A stretch of DNA of 64,000 bases from Leidyana gryllorum EB-2025a (lineage: Eukaryota > Apicomplexa). Positions within the stretch are counted from its first letter, which is position 1, and the number at the start of each line of letters is the position of its first letter. Shown here piece after piece: positions 41,496-53,288 of the stretch. The position numbers were made by a program, and so were the translations under genes. The stretch is taken from NCBI GenBank assembly GCA_048772705.1, contig JBLWGC010000104.1, positions 1,116,001-1,180,000 of the forward strand, written 5' to 3'. Under the pieces are notes generated by a model. The model was given only the letters and a program-made list of their open reading frames with translations, was not told where the DNA came from and searched no databases.

Positions 41496-42593
41496 CTAGA
41501 ACAACAGCAGTTTCTGGCATAGGACGCGGAGGGCGTTTGCTTCCTCGGGATATTTGCCATCGGTTTCCTGAATAGGGAAGATCTGTTGTCTCCAGACAGA
41601 GGAAAGGGCTCGACGGTGTCGGAGTGGTAAGCCGGTACCTTTGGTCAATTGTCTATAATAATCGTTATCACTGTCGAGATATTCCCAGACAGAGCCGCCC
41701 CGCTTCGTTCTGCGGATTTCATGGGTCACAATGGGCCATAACAATGCAGCAAAGATGAATACAATCTGGTTGTTTCGAGGAGATTTCAAATCCACTGCTT
41801 CGAGAACACAACGGAACCAAGTTTCTATTGAGACTTGATAGCTTGAAAATTCACGCTTATAGTGAGGAAACAATATATCGAATAGCTGATTGTCTCGTAA
41901 CAACGGGTATATAGTCTGCGGATTCCCCGTTGTAAACATCAACATCAGCTCGGCGAACAAACGCTCCTCTTTAACTTCACACAACAAATGCCGATTAGCT
42001 TGAATCCCATAAGATGTCTCGGGTGGCAATGGTAAGCCCAGACGGCTTGAGAGCCGCAATGCAACCAAGACTTTAAGCGGATCCTTTTGATAACTCTTAT
42101 CGGCCCGGCTTGCCACTCGACAACTTCCACTATCGCTACTATCCCGATCTTCACTATCACCGTTCGTCATCACCCGAGAAGAGCACGAAGATTCCAACAA
42201 CTTTGACACAGAATTGTGATGTGCGTTCTCAAGATTTCGGTCGCGCCGTCGGCATCGGTCCAATTTACGACGATCCAACTCACGTTTACCAATAGAAAAA
42301 GGCCGGCACACAGATATCTTGTCGAATTCACCAGTTTCACCTCTTTTGGACCAAATCACAGCCAATGTGTAAACGCCGTGGTGCTCTCCATACTCCGGAA
42401 ATAATGATCGGACTCGCTCGGCTGGAGCAGAGGTCACGATGTCAATCGCTTTTGGCACTCTTCTCGCTAATATAGCTCGTGCACATTCTTGACCCAGTTG
42501 GGCCTTATGTCCTTCGTTCTGCAATGTGGATAATAAGTTTTGAGTCTCATGGGGAATGAGACTATCTCGTACAGATCTTTGACGGGGGGTCAT
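41496..42593 (-). CDS. Nucleotidyltransferase paralogue C with lost catalytic motifs
   Basis: From the ATG at 42593 about 365 residues align with copies A and B, mainly in the second half: DPLKVLVALRLSSRLGLPL, LRDNQLFDILFPHYKREF, STETWF-type helices and FIFAALLWPIV. At the N-terminus, however, the nucleotide-binding LVGGCxRD is replaced by AQLGQECARA, the catalytic DFDI by AIDI, and the RDFTxNxLYY motif by a Arg/Asp-rich linker. The enzyme is therefore probably inactive, yet the frame is intact over its whole length, suggesting selection for a binding or regulatory role. Alternatively it is a recent pseudogene that has not yet gained stops. Confidence 0.65.
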   Translation of the reverse strand: MTPRQRSVRDSLIPHETQNLLSTLQNEGHKAQLGQECARAILARRVPKAIDIVTSAPAERVRSLFPEYGEHHGVYTLAVIWSKRGETGEFDKISVCRPFSIGKRELDRRKLDRCRRRDRNLENAHHNSVSKLLESSCSSRVMTNGDSEDRDSSDSGSCRVASRADKSYQKDPLKVLVALRLSSRLGLPLPPETSYGIQANRHLLCEVKEERLFAELMLMFTTGNPQTIYPLLRDNQLFDILFPHYKREFSSYQVSIETWFRCVLEAVDLKSPRNNQIVFIFAALLWPIVTHEIRRTKRGGSVWEYLDSDNDYYRQLTKGTGLPLRHRRALSSVWRQQIFPIQETDGKYPEEANALRVLCQKLLLF

Positions 42594-44411
42594 CGAGAAA
42601 AATATGTGTCTTATTTCAAACCTATCCAACTATCTGATGTGCAACACGACCCAAGTGCTGAGCTGATCGCCGATTGATCCACTAAAACACAAGTATCGAT
42701 CCTACCTTCAGGCACTTTATCATTTCCAAACGTCAGTGTTCTTATCTCAAACAGTCATAGCCAGACCCGTTCCCCCACAAATGATAGCCTATGTATTCCT
42801 AAGGCACTCCCCCTCGACCAATTTCAAGTTATTCACCCCTCAAGACCCCGCAATCATGCACAAGTCCGATGTCAGCATTGTAGTACTCGTGTCTCCTAGT
42901 GTGTGTGCTATGAATGAGTGTTGGAAGAGTCTCAAGTGTCTCCAGAGGTTGGTGGGATACACTTCATTCCCGGAGAATAAACAAGTCCTTAGCTGGATTC
43001 TCTCTCTTCCAACGCTGTTGGGAGTGGTGGTGACTCGGTCAATGGTGAGTCTTGAGGTATCAGATTGCTGCACAGGCCAGTAGCTTTGGCAGAAGTCACG
43101 ATATCCTTGCGTCGGTGGGACTCTGCCATTCTCGGACGAATACATGATCTCATAATGCGTTGGCAAGAGATTGCAGATCTGACAATCCGTATGCCTGGAG
43201 AGGGTTATGACGACCGCACACGGTGGCGATTCTAATTCTGAAGTAAAGCTTTCTGGATGGCGAGGCGTTGGCCTATCAAGTATCAGACGAGTCTGCAGCT
43301 ATCATCATCTCATATAAAAGGCGTCTCAACGACCATCAAGGCTTCCGACTGTGCATTACTGGACTCCCATGAATGGGTCTGCTCAATCTCGTTTCGATTA
43401 CCGACCAAGCCGCTAAAGTGCTGCAGATGGTCCGGATTACGAAGTCTCATACCGTAAGTGAATAAGTACGACGATAACAGACTCATCAGCGGTTCTCGGT
43501 CTTCCTGTCCACCCCGCTTACGAGACCTTAAGGCGGCATCACCCTCTCACCACGAGTTCTGACCTCTCTGAGTTCGCCGAATGCAAGGAGTATCCCTAAC
43601 AACCTGACTGATAGAAGGGCACAACATCTGACTGTTTCCAGAAGATACGGCTCTGTACAGCAAATTTGAGCGACGTACTATGCCGTCGTTGAGGACATTG
43701 GCTGTCTCTTTCCGTTCATACTGTCTCTGTCCGCTTTTGCGGCGCTTGTGTAGACGTACCCAGGAGAGTGAGCCCTGTTGAAGACTCGGAGGTGATCGAG
43801 GTGTCCACTCAAGTGATCAGAAGGTGCAATCACGAAGTCGTTGTGGCAATTGTGCAGAGTCGCAGATGACGGACGATGGATACCGAACGGTAAGAAGAAT
43901 TATCAGCCAGTCATCTGTCCGAAGGAATCTCATTAGACTCCCCGCGACTAGAGTCCGACCATACTGAATCACTGATGGGATGGCATATATGTATGAATAA
44001 TTGTAAGGATGCTGTATACATTCGAGTCATGTCAATGTTGCCACAGCTCCTTTGCAATTTGAGACTCTGTCATAAAAAGTGGCCCAAGAGTTACAGTGAT
44101 GTCGCCGAGCCTCAGGGAAGTTGCCCCCCGACATGTCCGACTTGGCGATTGTCTGGACTTCTACGAGCCCGTCAGACATCTTCTGAAGGAGAACAAGCCT
44201 TTGGTTGCCTTCACTCGACCTATACGTTTGAAGCGTGTGATCGACTATGGACTCCAACGTCGCCACATCTTGTGTGGCAGGTTCGAGACGGGTTTGTCTG
44301 CTGATGCGGTGGAGGACAGGAGGTGGTCAGAAAAGCCACATATGCAAACGGTAATTCATAATGCAGAAACCGGGAAGCATCTTCGCTCTTTAGAGTAGCG
44401 GGCATTGACTG
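42594..44411. other. Low-coding region, possibly decayed gene
   Basis: Short plus-strand frames (for example 42736-43083, and about 43250-43370 reading FLDGEALAYQVSDES) look coding over 30-40 codons but are not joined by convincing splice sites and share no known domain. Another frame at 44096-44398 ends 13 bases before the frame at 44412. I read the stretch as fragments of one or more degraded or heavily frameshifted genes. Confidence 0.35.
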
Positions 44412-46106
44412 ATGGATGCGTCGCAAATTGTTTGGTCGGCCGACACCATATATCGGGAGTTTCAAAAATTCGCAGTTGGCATGTCTCCAGTTCTGCTTAA
44501 GCGCAAGCCAGTGGGACGAACGGTGCTCGATTTGCCGTTAGTTCTGGTCGAATCTCTGGTGGTAGCTCCGAGTGATGTGCCGCCCTTCGACACATTCCGA
44601 TCCCTGCTAAGATGGCGGCCGACGGACGTGAACTCGCATTCCCGCCAATCATCCCCGATCACCGATGACCTGATGTTGGTTTACGATGGATGTTTGAGGG
44701 CTGGACCCCACAAGTCATCAACAGCGTGCACAAAGCGGTCCAGAAGCTGCCAGATGGCAACACTCGGACGTGGTTCTTTGATGCTGAGGGTGTGGGGATT
44801 CACAGGCCCTTGAAGGATAGAATATTTCGTTTTATCACAGGTTTAAGCGAATGTAACATCCCATGTAGACATTTAACTGAAGTTCGCTTCCTCGCCGCGC
44901 AGGACCTGCCTTTGTGTGCCTTCTTCACGCCCTCGGGGGGATTTAAGAGGGCAGAGGGCATTGAGGTCGAAGCGGCGCTGTGTTTCTATGACACCCAGAC
45001 TGCGACATTTTACTTTGCAGAACTACGCAGAGACGAGAGAGGAGAGCTGAGTGCCCGAACTCGGACGCTCGGTTAACACACCCGCGACTTTCGAGGACTC
45101 CGAGTGGCCCGAGAGGAGGGCTGACGAGTCTTCTTTATCGGCGACCCCCGAGAATCAGTCGAGTGGGGATCACTCCGGTGGAGGGACCAATCCCACCTCT
45201 GCCGAGACAGCCCACTCTCCAACTGCCCCCTTACCAGTGGAAGTAACAAACACAATCTCCACTTTTTTGGAATCTTACGACAAGAAACTGAGCTCCACAC
45301 TGGGTGAGGGAGACGCACTGTGCACACGAAACATTTGGACGAGCCGCGAGATCCCACAGAGAGTGAGAACAGTCGATGACTTCCACGGCCTCGCGAAGAG
45401 ATACGGCATCGAGAATCTGAAACGTACACAAAGCGAGTGGTGGTCCTTGGATCAGGTGTTCCATACACCCACTCAAGTCCAATTCAAGCCGTGGTCGAGG
45501 TGCCCTTTAAGCCTCTTTGGGTACTCCGAAGAGCGGGGCGGGAGGTGGTTGTATCAACCGGACTTGACGCCCAATGGAGTGTGGCAGTCGACATCCGGTG
45601 ATTTGCTGGGGACGTCATGTGAGGGAGACTTTCATGCACTGGTGCAGGAGAAGTGGAGCGAGTGGGACGTTCAGCATTCCGCTGATGTGAGCGCTAAGCA
45701 GGTTGGAAAGGTACTGACTGGAATCAGCGTACGATACAGTTTGCCTCCCTGGGCCCGAGGGAAGATTACGATCACTTCAGAAGGTGCATGGTTGCTGGCG
45801 ACATTGGATATCATAGGGAATGAAGTGGACGAGGTGGCTGATTTCAAAGTCCTCAAAGAGGAGAATGTCCTGATTGGGATCACTTTCATGCAGGTGTGGC
45901 GGGGAGGCAAACTGCTCGCTATACAACACGACCGTCCAGGATGGTGTAGGATACGGTTCGAAGATGGAGAACATCGTTTCTACCCTTCCGAGGAGCGAAT
46001 GTCGCCATATCAAACACTGAGTGTTGAGAGCGCTATGACGAAAGCTCGCGAGATACTTTCTGAGAGCCCAATCGACGAGCTGCCTTCAGCGACATGTCCC
46101 CAGTAG
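44412..46106 (+). CDS. Unknown protein, frame interrupted
   Basis: Three overlapping frames follow one another: 44412-44680 (KFAVGMSPVLLKRKPV, LDLPLVLVESLVV), 44690-45076 (FEGWTPQVINSVHKAVQKL, RTWFFDAEGVGI, EVEAALCFYDT) and 45054-46106 (a Ser/Pro linker, then NTISTFLESYDKKLSSTL, YGIENLKRTQSEWWSLDQVF, a strand-rich region with ARGKITITSEGAWLLATLDI and GWCRIRFEDGEHRFYPSEE). The frame shifts at about 44690 and 45050 and I found no GT-AG pair that restores phase at either, so sequence error or pseudogenisation is likely. The last frame, 351 codons, is the best-supported part. No family recognised; a fold rich in beta strands with Trp-rich segments is visible. Confidence 0.45.
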
Positions 46107-46253
46107 TACTGCTGATGTGTCTTCAGTAGGAATCATTGGTACTCGAATAGGTTTCCAGTTTGTTGTCAGTGAATGAATCCGTGTTCAACAACAAGCAGCG
46201 ATGACGTTTGGACGTTTCGGTGGCTCTCTTTCGTTGTGTGTGTTTCTTGGTGA

Positions 46254-48908
46254 TCAATTAGCAGCAAACTTTTCAAAAAAGGCAGTGAGAGCATCATCAC
46301 AGTCAAGTAGCTGCTTCTGACGGATTTCGAGCTCCTCCAATCCGAGATCCCTCTCTTGAAGCCTTTGGTTCTTGAGCTCGTCGATAGCAGCTTGATCTTC
46401 TTCAGTGATCCGCTGTTTCCACTCCTCAACGTAACTGGCCTCCTCCATCCTCAGGGCTCGGGCATAGTGATCAATACGTTTGGCTTCGGCCCTCTTTTGT
46501 CGGATGAGTTCCTGTCGAGTTTTCTGTTGGTAGTCTTCAACCGCTTGTTCGAAGTCCCTAAAGTTGATCTGTCGAGAGATCAGAGCTTCTGGTGTCAAGG
46601 AACTGACGGTACTGCCACACAGAGTGAAAGTCGAAGTCGAAGAACCTATTTGATTGATGACGTTCTGAATCTTCTTGAAGAGAACGCGGGCACACTCGAG
46701 ACGAGCCGCCTCGGCCTCCTCTTTTCTCTTCATTTGCTGACGTTCTTCAGCCAGTTGTCGCTGCTTTTCCTGTTCCACCTCAGCCTCCCGTTTAGCTTTT
46801 TCTTTGGCCAATTCCTCCAAGTCTTCATCGCGGCGCTTCTGCAGATGTTCCATCTCTGTGCGTCGTTGTTCCAACAGTTGAAGTCTCTCGGCGTTCTTGG
46901 AAGCCTCAGACGCCAATCTCAACTTGAGATCCGTCACCTTGGCTGCAGCACACGGTGGTTTGTTGGCCGCAGTGATTCGCAGAAGGGCTGCACTCAAAGT
47001 CGCCAGGCGCTTGTTTACTATTCCATGTGGATCCTGAGTCTCCTCTTGGCTTAGTTTGATTACCCCCGAGAGATAATCGATCTTGAGATGCAAGAAGCAC
47101 TCGTCGACCAAGCTGACCAGAGAGTGTTCAGCGGCGCTCCAACTCATGAAGCTTTGGGGACAGATCTTAGTGCGGAAGTAATCGATCGAAATTGTCGAAT
47201 ATACCCCCGACAAACTGATTATCAGTTTCCGGAAGATAGCCTCCCTCATATAATTCTCATATTCACCAATGCGACGCCTCAATTCCTCAGCGCTAGCGAT
47301 CTTGGCGTCCCCGTCAGCACCAGTCGTGCTCACCTCCAAGGCTTGCAGCTTGGCCACCAGGTCCTCTTCGATTTGTTTGAAGAGCGGCTCAATCTTTTTA
47401 ACAGCGGTGAGACTCAGGAAGTCCTGGCCCTCGACGATTTGGAACAGTTCTTGCACAGACTTGATGCCGTGTTGCAAGAGACCCCGATCTCTCAGAGCAC
47501 TGACGAGAGATTCACGGGTTGGGATTGTGGGATGACCCAAGAGAGTAGTCAGGCGCTTCTCCTCGTCGTAATTGGCAGTTACAGATCGACCACCGTTACG
47601 AGTCACTGGGACCCCAATGACGGCTAACGCTGCCATAGAGGCCCAAATCTCCAACTCCTCAGTAGACACCTTCTTATACTGACGGGTATGGCCCAACCAC
47701 TTCAACAGAGCCAATGCGTGCAACCCACGATACCCACTCCGACCGAACACTTCTGCGAGCTTCTCATAGTAAGTCGCCAGAGACACCAGCAGAAGTTGAC
47801 GCAACACACCAGAAGTACCCCGACTCTTCGCACCTCCCCTCTTTCCAGCCAGATCAATGATTCCCAACGAATAACTGCTCACACGAGGAGATATTGAAGA
47901 ATTAATCAAATTCGATCACTTACAGATCCTCCATTGTCTGCATGGCCTCCTTCCAGAGGTTTAACTCGGCCGCATTAGTCAATTGAGACAATCGAGTCTC
48001 AATGTGCACTTCAGGAGCGCGCAACTCCTCAATGTCGAGACGGGTAGCGGCATCCGCATCCGGCTTCAACTTGGGCTTCAACAAGGATTGGTAGTGATTC
48101 CGAACCATCTCACACAACCGACGGAACTCGTTCGGCTTCTTGTGTACTCGGCAGAAACCGAAGGCCTTGTGAGCCGTCTCGTGGTACACTTTGTGCAACT
48201 TGGGCGTCGTCTTGACAATGTCCATGATGGTGCGGTACACCTCAAACACCAATCGCATCTGGTGATTGAGATCACGCGCCGCATCTGTGCTGGGGTCCGT
48301 CTGGTGAGCGCACATCATCAACGTCTCAGCCTCGTCGCCAGCGACTTCCGCCTCTGGCGCAATCAATGAAACGGATGACGGTGGTGTTGCTGTTCCTCCA
48401 GCCGCCACCAAACCGCCCTCTCCACCGAGAACGGCAGCTCCATGGGTGCTCAATGCTGCCTTCTCGGCCTTGGCGAAACGCTCTTCGGCAGCCGTGCGGA
48501 ATGTCACCAAGACGCGAATCAAAGGGCCCAACTGGGCAGTTGTGTGCTGACAATGGTTGCGATACTGCAACAAACCTTCACGAACAGCCTTGACTCTGTC
48601 CAATTCAACCGCCAGCCGCGCATACTGAGTCACAACCTCTTCCTGTTGTGTTGCATCCCATTGCATATACCTGAAATGCCAATATCGGGCGGCTCAAGCG
48701 ATGGGCAAATCACATCATCCAGGGATATACTTCCCGCCATGTAAAACCCATTTCATTCCCAAGACTTTTGGGACCACGTCCTAACTTACCGAAATTTGCG
48801 GTCAGTGATCGTCCGGTGGAGTGTTTCGAAGGCCTCTTCGGTCTGGCCGACAGAGCGGAGCTCTGTCGCTCGTTGGAGAGCATTCTTGGGCTGCAGGAAC
48901 TGCTGCAT
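46254..48908 (-). CDS. EIF3A: Translation initiation factor eIF3 subunit a
   Basis: Three exons (48790-48908, 47924-48670, 46254-47874) give 828 residues. eIF3a is the scaffold of the eIF3 complex on the 40S subunit. The first exon holds PKNALQRATELRSVGQTEEAFETLHRTI, matching the family's opening TPR-like helices; the PCI region spans about residues 230-480 (LWKEAMQTMEDL, ATYYEKLAEVFGRSG, GHPTIPTRESLVSAL, SISIDYFRTKICP-type helix). From about residue 590 it is a long charged helix with the diagnostic EAKRIDHYARALRMEEASYVEE. The protein lacks the long C-terminal repeats of animal eIF3a. The first intron is 119 nt, long for this window. Confidence 0.88.
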
Positions 48909-48977
48909 TCAGCCCACCCCGAAAATTTTTCCTGTTTTGACGGTTGCTAAATGTGTTTCCAATATGCATTATAGTCT

Positions 48978-49935
48978 CTAACTGGTAGGGGCTGCAGGTC
49001 TGAACGAAGCAATGAACTCAGATAGCTCGGCTTCGGTCAGTGCGGTCACGATTCGTTCCTTTTTGTCGTTCATTTCGACAATGGACACTTCCAGATTCTG
49101 CGAGCCAGGGTCAATCACCTCTAGCAGTCCACTTAAAGCCAACTTGATGGTCTCCGCTCGAGTCATATCCGCCTTCCAGGTCTTCTCGAAGAACCTGCCG
49201 AACGGAATGTGATCAATGCATCCCAATTGTAACATCTTCCACGCATAAGAGCACACATTGAAACTCACTCCTCGACAGTTTTATCGTTCCGTCCCACGGC
49301 ATGAGCCTTCCAGCCAGTTAGAATACCGTGCGGCTCGGTGTTGAAGAGTTGGGGCACACCACTGCTGTCAAATCCCGCGATCAGACACGCGACACCGAAT
49401 GGGCGCATACCGCCTCGCATGGTGAAGCGCTGCTGTAATCTGGCTATATACCGTGCAACATAGTCGGCTGTGGGCTCTTCGTCAGCTGTCAGCCTGAAGC
49501 TTTGGCACTCAACTCGCGTCCTGTTAATAAGAACGCGCCCATCGGCGGACAAACCGGCAAACGCCAGGGCAATTCCGTCGTCCACCATCTCAATCTTTCG
49601 CACACTCCGCATATCTTGAAGTTTAGCTGCCACCTTCCGCTCCACAGCCAGAACAACACAGTCCTTCCCTGAGGACGAAGTGATTTGATCTCATTCCTTC
49701 AATGGACAGGACTCGAGTAACAACAGGTGAGAATTATCAGGGTGGGAACAAGGGGGAGTAACAGGAGTCAGGGAGGGGGACACGCAACACACAAATGCAG
49801 CATGATGACGACATTACACTCACCTTTCACCCCGACAGCGCACAGTCCTCGCTTGACTGCCTCGGTGGCATACTGTACCTGCAACAAATGCCCATCTGGA
49901 CTGAAACGGGTGATAGCACGGTCGTAGTCTGTCAT
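48978..49935 (-). CDS. PSMA7: 20S proteasome alpha-type subunit 7 (alpha4)
   Basis: Three exons (49824-49935, 49269-49668, 48978-49194) give 242 residues. The start [30 protein letters not shown] is the alpha-subunit signature, in the SYDRAITVFSPDG form of alpha4. The rest follows the family: [68 protein letters not shown], and [22 protein letters not shown] across the second splice junction. It forms part of the outer alpha ring that gates the proteasome. The first intron (155 nt) is long and pyrimidine/purine-biased. The ATG is 44 bases from the divergent SET-domain gene. Confidence 0.93.
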
Positions 49936-49979
49936 GCTGAAGGCTTCAAATTGGTGGTCTTTTTTGATTTTTGGACTCA

Positions 49980-51575
49980 ATGAACTTGGCCGCGACAGCG
50001 GTAGATGACAGAATTGACGCATCATTCAATGATGCGGGGACCTTGAAGGCTATATTGGACAACTGGAATGCTCACAAGTGGCAGAAATCGCTAATTGACC
50101 AGCATTGTATCATTGACCCTCGGCTCCGCCTATCAACGGTTCGATCTGCTGAACTCGGCTACTTTGCATCGGCTTCCATCGCAGCGGGCAGAACGTTGAT
50201 GGTAGCCCAACCTGTCCTCCGAGCTCAGGTGAGAGTAGCTGCAGGGTCAAAAGCATGTGACCACAATGATGTTCAGGTGGGTAGTGAGGAAGATCCCGTG
50301 GCAGCTTTGACTGAGGCTTTCTCAAATCTAGTCAACGACAAAGAACGAGACTTAGCTATTGCGGTTTTGAAGAATCTCTGGCCGCGAACAGAAGACGAAG
50401 CAAATGCCTTGCCACCAGCATGCGGTCCTCTCGATGACGATGTCATTCACCGATGCGTTGATCTTTTGGGTGGTGCTGCTACGGCCTCCCCGTCAATGTC
50501 ATTGTCAACGTTACAGCAGAAGATAAGATGGAACCATATCTTATGTATGATGAACGCAGATATGTGCGTGGAGTCTGAGGATAACTATTGGGCCCTATAT
50601 GGCCCAGTGTCGTATATAAATCATAGCTGTGAACCTAATGTGGTTCGAGTCACAGTCGGCTCATCACTGATTATCAGATCATTGCGCCAGATCGAAGAAG
50701 GAGAAGAGCTGTGTATGTGCTATTGCGAAATGGAAGTTTCACGAGATAATGTTCTGGAGCGGCGGGCTCAGTTGGATTTTGACTGTCAGTGCGACCGCTG
50801 TGCGGATGAGTACGCTGAAGACCAGGAGGATCTCTGTGCTCAGACCTATTTCACCATGGAGTTGGATGAACTGGCGCTAACATCTGCTGAGAAGCGAATC
50901 TTGAAACTTGACAGAGACCTCGAAAGGCTTCTCACTGGGCGGCCTTCCACTGCAAGGGATATGGGAACAGCACGGACAGTCGACTTTCTACCTTTAATGG
51001 TCAAAGTACTCAAAGTTCGACAGTTGACTGTAGAACGATTGCGGCTCTTTGACTTGCTCTTCAGTACTTACTTTGTTCTCGGAGCCAAAGCCCCGGCACT
51101 ATTCACCGCCTTAGTTTCCGCCTTTCTCACCCAAGATGCTGATGGACAACGCGTCATACTCACCATCCTGGAGGATCTTCTGGATGCTCAACCTCATCAG
51201 GTCCTGCAAGAAGCTCTTCAGCCCTTCAAGGTTCCAAACTCTACTTTCGTCTCCATTGATGATACCACTTTGAGCCCCATCATACGCTCGCTGAGTCTCA
51301 TGATGGACATTGACCAGCAAGGCTTACAATCTTCAGCCACCAAGCTCTTCGAGTTGTGTTCTAGGTAAGCCCTTTCGCCCGACGATCGCTTGTCCCATCG
51401 ACGCAATTGTAGACTGCATCATCTACTCTACGGGGGAGGACTCGACTTTCTCAAGCATCGGTACACTGTCATTCTAAACGACCCCTCACACGAACTAGAC
51501 GCCCGTTTCTTGCAGAAACTGCCAGCTGCGCTGACGCTGCTGGATAACTGCGACCGCGACAGACACCATGCATGA
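49980..51575 (+). CDS. SET-domain protein, SMYD-like
   Basis: Two exons (49980-51364 and 51413-51575, 48-nt intron) give 515 residues from the ATG at 49980. The SET core has [21 protein letters not shown], the catalytic NHSCEPNVV motif in [25 protein letters not shown] and a post-SET Cys cluster ([10 protein letters not shown]). The C-terminal half is helical, as in SMYD proteins. There is no MYND zinc finger between the SET halves; an insert of about 120 residues takes its place. It probably methylates lysine on a histone or other protein. Its last 81 bases overlap the coding end of the convergent GPHR gene. Confidence 0.8.
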
Positions 51576-53189
51576 AACAGCGAAAATCAGATCAAACTGC
51601 AAATGGAAGCTCTTGAAATTTAATTCAGCCCCATACACCTGCTCCAACTGAATCCTGAAAAGCAAAAGATCTCGCCATTCCAAACCCGATCAGCATATTC
51701 ATGCTCCGCTCCAGCTCGCTGCACCTTACCGTCGATGGTGGGGGAGATTAGTCCTCAACAGCAGAGCACAGGAGCAGAAGTATAGGGTGGCGACCTCTGT
51801 GACAGCTAAAACCAACAGGTCCGGCCCCAACCGGTCTGCAGCAGACTTGACAAAAGTCAGAATACGCGTAGAGAAGCTCTGTACGGTACTGTAGACCAGA
51901 AATCCCACATAAAGCAGGGTCAGATATGAGGCCCATGCCTCAACGTCAATATCGATCTGCACACAAACGCGTGTGCAAACTGACCCTCATCACTCACTTT
52001 CAAGTATTGAAGTGCGGTTTCCACCACCTTGGTGGCCAAGTCCACCTCTGATACTCGTCCAAATACAACATTACCCAACGCCGTCGTGACCTACAGTGTA
52101 CATCCAGTGGCTATCGTGCCCGGCCAAAAGCTTACTCTGTATAAACAAGCTCCTACCATGACCCAAGCGAGCAGGTTGAGGGCTCGGCCTTCTGCCGTTT
52201 GCGCTCTCAAGTACCGGCTGTGAGTAGTTCGCATCTCGTCAAGCGCTGCCACAGGGCATCGCCGGAAGCTGTCACACCACGAACTAACCTTTGACCAGGT
52301 CGTTGGCTACCATCTCCAGAGATGCCACTTCGGCAGCCATTCTGGAGATCTCTCTAATAGCTTCATTCCGTGTCATGCGGCGGCGAGCTGCGTTGGTAGG
52401 CGTTGAAGCGGATATATGGCGTTGAGTATTTCCAGAAGCGTAGAATCCTTCATCTTCGGGGGGAGCCTCTGGATCCATATTTGCACTCAACATTAAGCCT
52501 TCGGGAACGCTGAAGCCTCTGCATATGAATTTGTCACCCTCGGGAGTCCAGGGATTGTCCAGTCCATTTTGAGCACGCAGAGTCTCTATGTCAGTTATCA
52601 GTTGCGCTCGTTGGCGGAGAACGGCCGTGACCTGGGTTTGAAGCTCGTTCATCCTGTCCTGGCTGACGAGACTGAATAGCGACTTTAGATTTGCCAAGGG
52701 GAACTGGATGGACCCGTAGCCGGCAATAGCAGAGCCGATACAGACCCCAAGAGTGGATATGCGAGCCACCATGTGAGCCGGGCGGATGGACCATTTCGGG
52801 ATTCCGATGAGGGCCCCAACTTGGGCAAGGAGGAATGTGTAGCAGAGGATGATTACAATGCTCGAGATGACTTGACTCTGAGTGGTTTTACAGCGCAGTC
52901 CGAGACGGGTTACTCGCCAGATGCCGAGTGGCACCACTATCCAAGCTGCGAGAACCATAGTGGCGAGGTCGAGCTGGAGACCATGAAGCATCACAGCGTG
53001 GCCATTAGGAGGGAACGGTAGGTTCTGGGATACTATCATGAGAAGGAGACTGACGTTGGCCGTGCTGACAGCGATGAATGTCCATTGTGGCCTGGCGGAC
53101 TGGTTGTTGACGAGAGAAAGGGAGAAGGAGGGATTACCACGGCTTGGAGGTGTGGGGGAGGCGGGTTTGTGTGAACTTGAGAGCCCCAT
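51495..53189 (-). CDS. Golgi pH regulator / GPR89 (GPHR) homologue
   Basis: A 1695-bp multi-exon gene. The first exon starts at the ATG at 53189 and runs to about 52289; later exons are 52136-52216, 51998-52090, 51730-51956 and 51495-51654. N-terminal helices include VISSIVIILCYTFLLAQVG and the family hallmark ISTLGVCIGSAIAGYGSIQFPL; the central loop is a coiled coil (RMNELQTQVTAVLRQRAQL). C-terminal helices read NLLAWVMVGACLY, LTLLYVGFLVYSTVQSFSTR, LLVLAVTEVATLYFCSCALLLRTNLP and [19 protein letters not shown] is an anion channel/pH regulator of the Golgi. The junction between the first two exons is off by one base, so the splice site there or the sequence is uncertain. Confidence 0.78.
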
Positions 53190-53288
53190 AGAAGACAATT
53201 GTATGAATCGAAACAGAAGCACAAAGAGCCAAGAGTGCAGACGACATTCATTCAAACATTGGCAGCAGCGGCAAAAGACGAATTCGGT

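Noticed and set aside
44820-44900. A 62-nt GT-AG intron in the unknown gene
   Set aside because: Removing it shifts the downstream frame into an early stop, while reading through keeps the frame open.
46356-47054. 232-codon plus-strand frame antisense to eIF3a
   Set aside because: Leucine/phenylalanine-rich translation is what the reverse of the Glu/Lys/Arg coiled coil of eIF3a produces.
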